Source of the DNA: Bryobacterales bacterium
GTDB taxonomy: Bacteria; Acidobacteriota; Terriglobia; Bryobacterales; Bryobacteraceae
Reading direction: 5' to 3'
Assembly (NCBI GenBank): GCA_003136675.1
Contig: PLFE01000163.1
Coordinates: 480 to 37,254 of the forward strand
Length of the DNA: 36,775 bases
Shown here: positions 24,939 to 32,762 of the stretch, piece by piece
Layout: each line of letters begins with the position of its first letter
Position numbering within the stretch: the first letter of the stretch is position 1
Notes under the pieces: generated by a model
The model's database searches: none
Seen by the model: the letters and a program-made list of their open reading frames with translations, nothing else
Told to the model about the DNA's origin: nothing
Translations under genes and position numbers: made by a program

Positions 24939-25904
24939 ATGATCGTTCTGTTTCGAATGGCTTGCGTGCTGGCCCTGTTTGCGCCCGCGACTATGCTGGC
25001 GCAGAACACTTCGCTGCCGGCTGTTCAGCTTTTTGCCCCAGGCGTGGTTTCCGGGCCGGCGAATGACGGATCTCCTACGTTCTCTACAAACGGGAAGACG
25101 CTGTTCTTCACACGATACGCGGCGCACTGGAGCGTGATTCTGGAGTCACACCTTGTAAACGGCGAGTGGACGGAGCCCGTGATAGCCCCGTTCTCCGGTC
25201 AGTGGCCCGATTCCTCGCCAACGTGGTCGCCCGACGGCAAGTACATTGTTTTCGTGTCCACGCGGCCGAAGACTCCCCTGAAGGAGATGCCCAAACCCGG
25301 TGAACCGATCCCGGGTCTCGTTTCGAACTTGTGGCGCGTGGATGGGACTCCGGCGGGCTGGTCGGAGCCGGTTCGGTTGCCCGATGAGGTGAATATCAGC
25401 GGCGCGATCTTCAAGCCCAGCATTGCGGCGAACGGGGACGTGTTCATTACGGTCATTGGCCCGGGGGCGGCAAAGTCGATTTATGTCTCGCTGCTGCGGA
25501 ACGGGTCGTATCAGCGCGCGACGCCGCTGCCTTTCAGCGAGGGATCCAAGCTCGACGTAGATCCGCAGGTCGCCCCAGACGAATCGTTCCTGGTTTTCAG
25601 CTCTGGCGGACGGGTCGAGGGAGATTCGCATGAGCGCCTGTTCCTGGTGAAGAGGGAAGGCGATCATTGGGGCGCTCCAACCATGATTCGCTATCAGAAC
25701 GATGTGACCAAATATGGCGCCTCAACGAACAATGAACCCACGCTCGGGCGCGACGGAGTGACCCTCTATTTTTCAAGCGACCGCACCGAAGCGACGCACT
25801 TCCCCCGGACTCACGAGCAGGCGGAAGAGGACCTGAAACGCCTGAACAGTTGGGACAACAGCAATTCGAATGTCTGGACGATCAGCCTGAAAGGACTGGT
25901 TTAA
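24939..25904 (+). CDS. Exported WD40-like (PD40) beta-propeller protein
   Basis: The preferred start is ATG 24939, four bases after a GGAGG ribosome binding site (321 aa). An in-frame ATG at 24918, 9 nt after a TACAAT hexamer, could be a leaderless start. A signal peptide (ACVLALFAPATMLAQ) is followed by PD40 blades: DGSPTFSTNGKTLFFTR, DSSPTWSPDGKYIVFVSTR, DPQVAPDESFLVFSS and NEPTLGRDGVTLYFSSDR. It resembles the TolB-like periplasmic propeller group; the partner is unknown. It is isolated, with no clear operon mates. Confidence 0.88.
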   Translation: MIVLFRMACVLALFAPATMLAQNTSLPAVQLFAPGVVSGPANDGSPTFSTNGKTLFFTRYAAHWSVILESHLVNGEWTEPVIAPFSGQWPDSSPTWSPDGKYIVFVSTRPKTPLKEMPKPGEPIPGLVSNLWRVDGTPAGWSEPVRLPDEVNISGAIFKPSIAANGDVFITVIGPGAAKSIYVSLLRNGSYQRATPLPFSEGSKLDVDPQVAPDESFLVFSSGGRVEGDSHERLFLVKREGDHWGAPTMIRYQNDVTKYGASTNNEPTLGRDGVTLYFSSDRTEATHFPRTHEQAEEDLKRLNSWDNSNSNVWTISLKGLV

Positions 25905-26026
25905 GCGGCCCGCCAACGGGACTAAAGCAACTCTCATGACGACCAGTTTCAGTGCTTGAGCAGACGCGAGACGTTCTCCGGCAGCCGCTCTAAGAGCCAG
26001 CCCCGCGGTTTCCCGATATCGGCGGC

Positions 26027-26485
26027 CTAGCCTTCGATCAGCGAAAGGAAGCCGGCACTATCCAGACGATATTGCTCTTCCAGAAACTCGCCTGCAGTAA
26101 GGCACGTGATCGAATATCCGGTAAGCGCTTCTTTAGGAAAATGCCGCTTGTTGTCGCTTACAATCGCTTGGGCGCGACATCGAATGGCCGCAGCCAGCAC
26201 ATGAGCATCCTTGGGGTGGTTCTTCATTGCCGGAATCAGCTCCGCGTATCCGGTCACCATCGCTTCCGGGAAAGCCGTGCGCATGACGCGCACGCGGCGA
26301 GCCGCCTGCTCCGCTGAATATCCAAAGTTGATTTCGAGCGTCCGGTGGAGTTCATCAAGAATCTGATTCGACCATCGCGGAAGATAAAATCGGGGCTCTT
26401 CAGCCAGCCGTAACAGCGTGTCCGCGACGGGCATGGGAGCGAGCACAGACGTATCGAGAACCGCGACGATGCTACCTACCGGCAT
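26027..26485 (-). CDS. PIN-domain ribonuclease toxin
   Basis: This 152-aa protein has the four acidic residues of a PIN active site: D11 in AVLDTSVL, E45 in ILDELHRT, D93 in HPKDAHVL and D111 in IVSDNKRHF. PIN toxins of VapC type cut RNA when the antitoxin is lost. It overlaps the upstream helix-turn-helix antitoxin gene by 14 bp. All catalytic positions are intact. Confidence 0.88.
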   Translation of the reverse strand: MPVGSIVAVLDTSVLAPMPVADTLLRLAEEPRFYLPRWSNQILDELHRTLEINFGYSAEQAARRVRVMRTAFPEAMVTGYAELIPAMKNHPKDAHVLAAAIRCRAQAIVSDNKRHFPKEALTGYSITCLTAGEFLEEQYRLDSAGFLSLIEG

Positions 26486-26834
26486 CCGTGGGGACTCGAT
26501 CGTAGAGGCCTTCTTCCACCTCCGCGCGCGCCAGATCCCTTAGCACTGCCCGGCGCGAAAGGTCACGCTTGGTCTTATATTCAAACAGGTCGCGACTGTA
26601 GATGCGACGGTGAGAACCCACCTTGTGATAGGCGATCACTCCCTGTTCCAGCAGGTTTACAAGGAACTGGCGCGATGTGCCCAGAGTCGCCGCGGCTTCG
26701 GTGGTCGTCAGCGTGTCATCGTCCTGAACGATGCTGACGGATTGGCCTTCGTTCAGGCGTCCGGCAAGATTCATCAGAAAATCATGCAGCGATGGCGGGA
26801 GGGTCTGCACGTCTCCCCCTGGGCTGACCAGCAT
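26472..26834 (-). CDS. Helix-turn-helix (excisionase-type) antitoxin
   Basis: This 120-aa protein has a central MerR/excisionase-like DNA-binding motif: TLTTTEAAATLGTSRQFLVNLLEQGVIAYHKVGSHRRI. The C-terminal tail is charged and would wrap the PIN toxin. The 14-bp overlap with the toxin gene marks a toxin-antitoxin pair. It should neutralise the toxin and repress its own promoter; its start lies at the edge of a relic antitoxin block. Confidence 0.85.
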   Translation of the reverse strand: MLVSPGGDVQTLPPSLHDFLMNLAGRLNEGQSVSIVQDDDTLTTTEAAATLGTSRQFLVNLLEQGVIAYHKVGSHRRIYSRDLFEYKTKRDLSRRAVLRDLARAEVEEGLYDRVPTDAGR

Positions 26835-26864
26835 CGGCCTCTTCTTTCGAATCGTTTCATAAAG

Positions 26865-26960
26865 CCTCCCGCCGCGCAGTTGGCACCCGCGAACCCCCGG
26901 CGTATTCTAAGGAAGGAGTGCGAGTAAATGTCGAGTCTCGATTGGTCGCAATGCCCCGCG
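26865..26960 (+). pseudogene. Relic of an antitoxin end plus DUF433 start (left copy)
   Basis: These ~96 bp align with the reverse complement of 32131-32228 at roughly 80% by eye. The left part ends an antitoxin-like frame (RSWHPRTPGVF then stop), recalling RSWRP at the end of the antitoxin at 31259. The right part restarts with GAAGGAG and an ATG reading SSLDWSQCPA, nearly the start of the DUF433 protein (ASLDWSQCPA). After about 11 codons similarity stops abruptly, so the antitoxin is truncated and non-functional. Confidence 0.7.
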
Positions 26961-27112
26961 CAAGCCGCGCCTTTCTGTATCCGCCCGCAGCCACCGTCCA
27001 AGCCGCCTGAGCGCTGTCGCTTGTTGTTTCCTTCTTCAGCCAAGACAAGCGCCAATGGAATAAAATGCAATGCGAAACGGAAGAGGTCAAAGAAGGCCCC
27101 GGATTCAAAAAC

Positions 27113-27319
27113 ATGTCCCTAGGCCGGAACGATCCATGCCGCTGCGGAAGCGGTCTGAAGTACAAGCGCTGCTGCCTTGCGAAACACGAGGCCGCCGAAC
27201 GCGAGGAAATCGAAAGAGCAGAGAGGCGCGCCGAGAACTTCATAGGCGGAGACATCTTCCGCCACGCGATTGATCGCGTGCGCGCTTATAATCCACTTCG
27301 ACTGCGAAAATCGCGCTGA
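27113..27319 (+). CDS. SEC-C motif mini-protein
   Basis: Starting at ATG 27113 gives 68 aa; the open frame begins at 27065. Almost the whole N-terminal half is a SEC-C zinc motif ([16 protein letters not shown]). In SecA this motif binds zinc and SecB, while free mini-proteins like this one have unclear roles. A charged helix ([16 protein letters not shown]) follows. It is encoded just upstream of dnaE2 on the same strand, 179 bp away. Confidence 0.7.
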   Translation: MSLGRNDPCRCGSGLKYKRCCLAKHEAAEREEIERAERRAENFIGGDIFRHAIDRVRAYNPLRLRKSR

Positions 27320-27498
27320 GCGATCTTACGCCTGTCATGCTCTGGTTTGCCAAGTGAACAAATCGCAAATAGGCTGAGCGCGACGGTTTCGAGCGCGTCA
27401 GGGCAAATTCAATCCACCAGTTAAGAACACGCAGTACCGCTCCTTGACAGTCGCAGCTCGGAACTGCAAAAGTAGAGTACAGGCGAACAAAAGGCGAA

Positions 27499-30400
27499 AT
27501 GATACCGCGACCCTATGTGGAACTCCACGCCCGTTCGGCCTTCAGTTTTCTGCAAGGGGCGAGCGTTCCGGAGGAGTACGCGCAGCTTGCGGCGGAATAC
27601 GGTTACGCGGCTCTGGCGCTGCTCGATTTCAATGGGTTTTATGGGTCTCCACGCTTCCATATGGCCGCGCAAAAGGCGGGCCTTCGGGCGCATATTGGGG
27701 CGGAAATCAGTTGCACGGATGGCGCGCGGTATCCGCTGCTGGTGAAGAACCGGACGGGTTATCAGAACCTCTGCAAACTGGTGACGCGGATGAAAATGCG
27801 CGTTGCGAAAAACGAACCCACCGCGGCGACGCATGCGGAACTGGCGGAGTTTGCGGAGGGTCTGGTGTGCCTGACGGGCGATGAAGCGGGGCCGCTGGCG
27901 CTGGCTTTGCAGGCCAGGAACGGGCGGGCCTGTCTGGAGCAAATCATTCAGATTTACGGTAAGGCGAACGTGTACGCGGAAGTGCAGAGGCATTTCGATC
28001 GCGATCAGGAAGCGCGGAACGAAGCCACCATCGCCCTGGCGCGGAGCCTGCGCGTTCCCCTGTTGGCGACGGGCGGGGTATGCCATGCGCGTCCGGCGCA
28101 GCGCCAGATTCTGGATGTTTTCACCTGCCTCTATCACAAAACGACGTTGGCGGAAGCCGGGCGATTGCTGGCCAAGAATTCCGCCCGGCATTTGCGGCGC
28201 CCGGAAGAAATGGCCCGGCTGTTTGCCGATTTGCCTGACGCGGTGGCGAACACGCAAGGGGTTTCGGCCAAGCTGAACTTCACGCTTTCCGACCTGGGAT
28301 ATCAGTTTCCGGAGTATCCGGTTCCGCACGGAGAAACGCAGATGTCGTTTTTGCGCAAACGAACCGACGAAGGTGCTCGACGGCGCTATCGTCCTTATCA
28401 CGACCGTGCGCGCGCCCAGATTGAGCGTGAACTGGCGCTGATCGAAAAGCTCAATTTGCCGGGCTACTTTCTGATCGTATGGGACATCGTCAACTTCTGC
28501 CGGGACAACGGGATTCTGGTGCAAGGGCGCGGGTCGGCAGCAAATAGCGCGGTGTGTTATTCGCTGGGAATTACGGCGGTGGATCCGGTGGGGATGGATC
28601 TGCTGTTCGAACGATTTCTTTCCGAAGAGCGCGGGGAATGGCCGGATATCGATCTCGACCTGCCTTCGGGGGACAAGCGGGAAAGCGCCATCCAGCATGT
28701 CTACGAACGCTATGGAAAGCTGGGCGCGGCCATGACCGCCAACGTGATCACGTACCGGGGGCGTTCGGCCGCACGCGAAGTGGGCAAGGTGATGGGCTTC
28801 GAGGTGGAAACGCTGGATCGCCTTTCGAGCCTGGTTCCTGTATGGGGTTGGAAGGACAAAGACAATACGGCGGAGAAACAGTTTCGCGATGCGGGTTTGG
28901 ATCTGGCGAACGCGAAGATCCGTAAGTTTCTGGAATTGGTGGAGGGTTTGCAGGATTTGCCGCGGCACCTGGGGCAGCATTCGGGCGGCATGGTGATGTG
29001 CCAGGGGCGTCTGGACAATGTGGTTCCGCTGGAGCCGGCGACGATGCCCGGCCGCGTGGTGGTGCAGTGGGACAAGGAAGATTGTGCGGATTTGGGCATC
29101 ATCAAAGTGGATCTGCTGGGTCTGGGGATGATGGCGCTCCTGGAAGATTGCCTGGTGCTGATTCGCGATCACTGGGGTGAAGAGATCGATTTGGGATGCC
29201 TGCCCGTGGACGATCCGGCGGTTTACGATGCTTTGCAAAAGGCCGATACGGTGGGCTGGTTCCAGGTGGAAAGCCGCGCCCAGCAGGCTTCGCTGCCGCG
29301 CATGATGCCGCGCCGTTTCTACGATCTGGTGGTGCAGGTGGCCATTATCCGGCCGGGTCCCATTGTGGGCAAGATGGTGCATCCGTATCTGGCGCGGCGG
29401 CAGGGGAAAGAGAAGGTGATTCCGCTGCATCCGCTGCTGGAACCGGTTCTGGCGCGCACGCTGGGGGTTCCGCTGTTTCAGGAGCAATTGCTGCGCATGG
29501 CAATGGTGGCGGCCAATTTTACGGGCGGCGAAGCGGAAGATCTGCGGCGCGCGATGGGCTTCAAACGATCGAAGCAGCGCATGGTGGATATCGAGGTGAA
29601 ACTGCGCGCGGGGATGACGCGCAACGGCATTGAGGAGGAGACCCAGGACCGGATTGTGCAGTCGATTACTTCGTTCGCGCTTTATGGATTTCCGGAATCG
29701 CATGCGGCGAGTTTCGCGTTGATCGCTTATGCGAGCGGGTATATGAAGACGCATTATCTGGCGGCGTTCACCTGCGCGATTTTGAATAACCAGCCGATGG
29801 GATTTTATTCGCCGTCCGTATTGATAAAAGACGCGCAGCGGCATGGATTGCGCGTGCTGCCCGTGGATGTGACGCGATCGGAGTGGCTTTGCACGATTGA
29901 AGGGCGCGCGGTTCGTTTGGGGCTGCGTTATGCGCGCGGATTGCGGGACCAGACCGGCGCGGCGATTGTGCATGCGCGTTCGGAATCGCCCTTTGAAAGC
30001 GTGGATGATTTGGCGCTGCGTGTTCCCGAGTTGCACACCGATGAGATGAACCGGTTGGCGGAGATTGGGGCGTTGAATCCACTGGACCCCGCGCACCGGC
30101 GCGATGCTCTTTGGAAAGCGGGACGGGCGTCGCGACCGGTGGGCAAGTTGCTGGAGCGTGTGCCGGAGACCGCGCCCGAATCGCCGCTGCTGCCGATGTC
30201 GACCGATGAGCGCATTACGGCGGATTACCGGGGAACGGGAGTGACTATCGGCAAGCATCCCATGGCTTACCGTCGGGATGAGATGAATGAACTGGGGGTG
30301 ACGACGGCGCGCGATCTGGTGCGTGTTCCGAGCGGCGGCATGGTGCGGATTGCGGGGAATGTGATTGTGCGGCAACGGCCGGGGACGGCGGCAGGGATTT

Positions 30401-30612
30401 GTTTTCTGAGTGTAGAAGACGAGACCGGGATTGCCAATGCGGTGGTGATGCCGGATGTGTTTGCGGCGAACCGGGTGCTGCTGGTGACGCAGCCGTGGTT
30501 GTTGATTGAGGGTAAGCTGCAGAACGTAGATACGGTGATCCATGTGCGTGTTAGTAAGTTGACGACGTTGGGGTATCGGACGGATGCTGCTCCTTCGCAT
30601 GATTTTCATTGA
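27499..30612 (+). CDS. dnaE2: Error-prone DNA polymerase III alpha subunit (DnaE2/ImuC)
   Basis: This is 1037 aa, the typical length for DnaE2. The N-terminal PHP domain opens VELHARSAFSFLQGAS, where the HxH of proofreading-competent PHP domains is changed to HAR, as expected for the degenerate DnaE2 type. The polymerase catalytic carboxylates are D383, D385 and D387 in PDIDLDLPS. The palm/fingers region contains VQGRGSAANSAVCYSLGIT, and the C-terminal OB-fold is visible (MVRIAGNVIVRQRPG). DnaE2 makes mutagenic bypass synthesis with ImuA and ImuB, which are normally adjacent; neither gene is in this window. A TTGACA at 27444 may be part of its promoter. The start ATG is preceded by a weak purine tract. 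Confidence 0.96.
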   Translation: MIPRPYVELHARSAFSFLQGASVPEEYAQLAAEYGYAALALLDFNGFYGSPRFHMAAQKAGLRAHIGAEISCTDGARYPLLVKNRTGYQNLCKLVTRMKMRVAKNEPTAATHAELAEFAEGLVCLTGDEAGPLALALQARNGRACLEQIIQIYGKANVYAEVQRHFDRDQEARNEATIALARSLRVPLLATGGVCHARPAQRQILDVFTCLYHKTTLAEAGRLLAKNSARHLRRPEEMARLFADLPDAVANTQGVSAKLNFTLSDLGYQFPEYPVPHGETQMSFLRKRTDEGARRRYRPYHDRARAQIERELALIEKLNLPGYFLIVWDIVNFCRDNGILVQGRGSAANSAVCYSLGITAVDPVGMDLLFERFLSEERGEWPDIDLDLPSGDKRESAIQHVYERYGKLGAAMTANVITYRGRSAAREVGKVMGFEVETLDRLSSLVPVWGWKDKDNTAEKQFRDAGLDLANAKIRKFLELVEGLQDLPRHLGQHSGGMVMCQGRLDNVVPLEPATMPGRVVVQWDKEDCADLGIIKVDLLGLGMMALLEDCLVLIRDHWGEEIDLGCLPVDDPAVYDALQKADTVGWFQVESRAQQASLPRMMPRRFYDLVVQVAIIRPGPIVGKMVHPYLARRQGKEKVIPLHPLLEPVLARTLGVPLFQEQLLRMAMVAANFTGGEAEDLRRAMGFKRSKQRMVDIEVKLRAGMTRNGIEEETQDRIVQSITSFALYGFPESHAASFALIAYASGYMKTHYLAAFTCAILNNQPMGFYSPSVLIKDAQRHGLRVLPVDVTRSEWLCTIEGRAVRLGLRYARGLRDQTGAAIVHARSESPFESVDDLALRVPELHTDEMNRLAEIGALNPLDPAHRRDALWKAGRASRPVGKLLERVPETAPESPLLPMSTDERITADYRGTGVTIGKHPMAYRRDEMNELGVTTARDLVRVPSGGMVRIAGNVIVRQRPGTAAGICFLSVEDETGIANAVVMPDVFAANRVLLVTQPWLLIEGKLQNVDTVIHVRVSKLTTLGYRTDAAPSHDFH

Positions 30613-30706
30613 GTTAGTAAGTGTTTCCATTTACGCTGGGCAGTTACTCTGACAGCGGCTAATGCGGATTGCCAGCCACGCTATACTCCTTCTGAGAAGG
30701 TAGTCT

Positions 30707-30830
30707 GTGAACCGAAAGCATCTCGGAGATTCGTACGACATCGTCAAGCGGTTCTGGTCACTTCGGGATACCGCTTGATCCCTACACGGGTATCCCCCTG
30801 TTTTCATTCTTTTTACTATGTGTCTCACGC
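30707..30830 (+). pseudogene. Decayed fragment of a conserved hypothetical gene
   Basis: A GTG with an upstream AGAAGG opens a frame reading NRKHLGDSYDIVKRFWS and stops at 30778. In another frame the sequence continues as FGIPLDPYTGIPLFS. Both pieces recall a conserved hypothetical family that I remember as having KHLGDSYDxVKR at its start and an LDPdTGIP segment later. That would mean an internal deletion plus a frameshift. The family memory is unverified. Confidence 0.35.
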
Positions 30831-30864
30831 ACCCGTTCGTCTTCGTCGCTTTATCCCGACCGAG

Positions 30865-31262
30865 AATCAAGGCTATCTCGGTCACGTTGAGCGCAACGTC
30901 GCCCACAATGCGGACACCATTAGCAAGACAAACCTGCTTTACGATCTCGTGCACAAAGGCCCTACAAAGGACATCGACGCGCCCTATGATCGCAGTTTGC
31001 AGAATCGGATCATCGTCCGGATCGCTGATCACGACTGGAGAAGAGGCCGGCACCGATTGGATTACCTCACCGGCGGCAGCCAGAAAGGCGACCTATTGTT
31101 CGGTGGCTTCCTCGGTCAACGGCCAGCGACGGACCTCGGTCAGGATCGGGGCAGACAGGACGAGCACATGTGGAGCGGAAACACAGGTTCGCGAGCAAGT
31201 CCCCTCGGAGGGACTTTGAGATTGGCACGAACGAGGATGTTCTTGTCCAGAACAATTCTCAC
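30865..31262 (-). pseudogene. Degenerate PIN-domain toxin
   Basis: It begins at GTG 31262, overlapping the antitoxin stop (GTGA), and reads RIVLDKNILVRANLKVPPRG with the PIN aspartate. The frame then stops at 31140. After a frameshift it continues as PHVLVLSAPILTEVRRWP (with the second acidic residue), hits an in-frame TAG at 31093, and continues as VAFLAAAGEVIQ, then VVISDPDDDPILQTA (third acid) and GVRIVGDVAL. So at least one frameshift, one nonsense codon and probable short deletions (after EVRR and after DVLC) have destroyed it, while homology to a VapC-like toxin remains clear. Confidence 0.75.
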
Positions 31263-31525
31263 GGGCGCCAACTGCGCTGCGGACGCACGCTCGCAAGAGC
31301 GTCGGAGATGGCTGCCTCCATCTCGTCGGGCGTGGTTTCGGCTGTAACCTGTGAGGCCATGTAGTCGAGGTGGCGCTCCAGTCGGTCCCGATCGCGGCTC
31401 TGCTTGCTGGCGAGCGCTCGCTCGACAATCTGAGCCAGGTAGCGCTCGGTGGGCATTTGGGCGGCACGAGGCTGAGCTTCAAGTACGGCAGCATTTTGCT
31501 CAGAGATATCGATGGTTAAGTTCAT
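31259..31525 (-). CDS. Antitoxin-like protein of a broken PIN module
   Basis: Starting at ATG 31525 gives 88 aa, with a GAGGG ribosome binding site. The N-terminus (NLTIDISEQNAAVLEAQ, then PTERYLAQIVERAL) looks like a ribbon-helix-helix dimerisation domain, and the tail (DALASVRPQRSWRP) would contact the toxin. Its stop overlaps the GTG of the degenerate PIN gene. It is therefore an intact antitoxin whose own toxin is dead; it may persist as an orphan that guards against related toxins. Confidence 0.75.
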   Translation of the reverse strand: MNLTIDISEQNAAVLEAQPRAAQMPTERYLAQIVERALASKQSRDRDRLERHLDYMASQVTAETTPDEMEAAISDALASVRPQRSWRP

Positions 31526-31579
31526 AGCGGCGACCCTCTTCAGAATAACGCCATTCCACACCAATAGCGGTCGTAGCGT

Positions 31580-31909
31580 TTATAGCGGATATGGGATATC
31601 CACTGCCGTAAAGCGGCCCGGCGTGGCCGCATTCACTGCCGACACAACCCGATCCACATACAGCCGCAAACCGCGCCATTGCTCGTTGCGGATTACAATA
31701 ACGGCTATCTTTCGAGTCGTCAGATTCTGCTGGTAGCGAAGATTCTTGTCCGCTGTGAGAAGCACGTCAAAACCGGCTGCTTCCGCCACCGTGAGCAACT
31801 CTCCGTTGGCAAGACGTTCCCATCCCCGCTCTCTTGCTTCAGTGACCACATGGGCCGCGAGGTGAAAGCGCAGCGGAGCGGGGGTGCTGTGATCAAATAC
31901 TACGAGCAT
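31580..31909 (-). CDS. DUF5615 PIN-like toxin
   Basis: This 109-aa protein shows the family pattern: FDHSTPAPL with D6, GWERLANGELLTVAEAAGFD with E43 and D48, and LLTADKNLRYQQNL with D54, then KIAVIVI. DUF5615 proteins are PIN-like nucleases paired with DUF433 antitoxins. The start overlaps the DUF433 stop by 17 bp. All expected acidic residues are present. Confidence 0.85.
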   Translation of the reverse strand: MLVVFDHSTPAPLRFHLAAHVVTEARERGWERLANGELLTVAEAAGFDVLLTADKNLRYQQNLTTRKIAVIVIRNEQWRGLRLYVDRVVSAVNAATPGRFTAVDIPYPL

Positions 31910-32162
31910 CTACCATTTGCGCGGAGGGTTGATGTACTGGAGCCGGCGGATCGAGGCTGCGGGCTGCAAACTCAAGCCCGGCCATGATCTGTTCCCTCGT
32001 CACATGGAACCATTCCATAATTTCTTCGATGGTGGCTCCCGATTCAAAGTTTTCAAACACGATCGATACGGGCATTCGAGTATCGCGAAAAACCCATGCG
32101 CCGCCGACTTTGCCGGGGATGCGTTCCACGGCGGGACATTGCGACCAATCGAGACTCGCCAT
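31893..32162 (-). CDS. DUF433 antitoxin
   Basis: This 89-aa protein has the DUF433 core: CPAVERIPGKVGGAWVFRDT, then RMPVSIVFENFESGATIEEIMEWF and the helix REQIMAGLEFAA. This is a winged-helix-like DNA-binding antitoxin. The ATG at 32162 follows a GAAGGAG site 10 nt upstream. It is the functional counterpart of the relic start at 26928. Confidence 0.88.
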   Translation of the reverse strand: MASLDWSQCPAVERIPGKVGGAWVFRDTRMPVSIVFENFESGATIEEIMEWFHVTREQIMAGLEFAARSLDPPAPVHQPSAQMVDARSI

Positions 32163-32166
32163 TGAT

Positions 32167-32262
32167 TCAAACTCCTTCTTTTAAGATACGTCGGAGGTTT
32201 TGCGGACGCCAACTACGCTGCGGACGAACGCTGGCGAGGGCCTCGGCTGTAACATGTGAGGA
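32167..32262 (-). pseudogene. Relic antitoxin fragment upstream of the DUF433 gene
   Basis: Read on the minus strand, 32261-32243 matches the 31356-31338 segment of the intact antitoxin (CCTCACAxGTTACAGCCGA, one or two differences). After skipping ~40 bp it continues as ALASVRPQRSWRP, identical to the C-terminus of that antitoxin, and runs into QNLRRILKEGV before a stop. It is thus an internally deleted, headless paralogue lying just before the DUF433 gene. Confidence 0.7.
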
Positions 32263-32601
32263 AACGCTCTTCTTCAAAACAAGCCTTTCAGTAAGTTATT
32301 TATTTACTGGGGTTTGCGGCGGCGCCGTTGGCGCCGACTGGGGTTTTCTTCGAAACGATTTGCACATGACTCCTCAACCAATGACTAGCAGGCTGCGATG
32401 GGTGGGGTCGGGCAATTTCCCCGCAGGTGCTTGTGGACATTCAGGCGATTTCTGATTTTTGTTGGTGACCGGCCGAGTTCACGGCCGCGCTTGTGGAAAT
32501 CCGACCTTTGGTTTTTCCTGCCGTAATTTATCCAAAAATTTGTATTTCTCGACCGAAAGCACGCGATAAAACATCTTATTTCGCCGGATCGTCACGCATT
32601 C
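32263..32601. other. Non-coding stretch upstream of the TonB receptor gene
   Basis: No convincing gene is seen. There is a weak hairpin (CAGTAA at 32289 with TTACTG at 32304), a GC-rich palindromic patch around 32321-32335 (GGCGCC twice), and two loosely similar segments containing CTTGTGGA. It probably holds the upstream regulatory region of the receptor and debris from the relic antitoxin. Confidence 0.4.
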
Positions 32602-32631
32602 TTGACATAGACTCCCAGCGAGAGCAATACT
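32602..32631 (+). promoter_or_regulatory. Sigma70-type promoter of the TonB receptor gene
   Basis: TTGACA (32602-32607) is a perfect -35. AATACT (32626-32631) follows at an 18-bp spacing as a 4/6 match to -10. The leader would be about 125 nt. Confidence 0.5.
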
Positions 32632-32762
32632 ACCAGTTCAGCCTCCAACTGATCTCACCGAGCCTCGCAGCTCACTAATCGACGGAATCCCACTCGCGAA
32701 GCCACGTTCAGCCGGCGCGTCCGTCTTCACAATCAAGAAAAATCTATCTGGACCGAGGAAAA

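Noticed and set aside
25905-26026. Possible terminator between the PD40 and PIN genes (CCCG-CCAA-CGGG)
   Set aside because: Only a 4-bp stem and no T-run.
27461-27488. GAAC...GTAC...GAAC spacing before dnaE2 as a LexA box
   Set aside because: The half-sites do not match a known LexA consensus in order or spacing, and I do not know the acidobacterial motif well enough to claim it.
27421-30630. A 1069-codon open frame on the minus strand opposite dnaE2
   Set aside because: Its product is an Arg/His/Gln/Pro-rich low-quality sequence without domains, in the fixed antisense register of a strongly biased GC-rich gene. dnaE2 on the plus strand has full-length homology.
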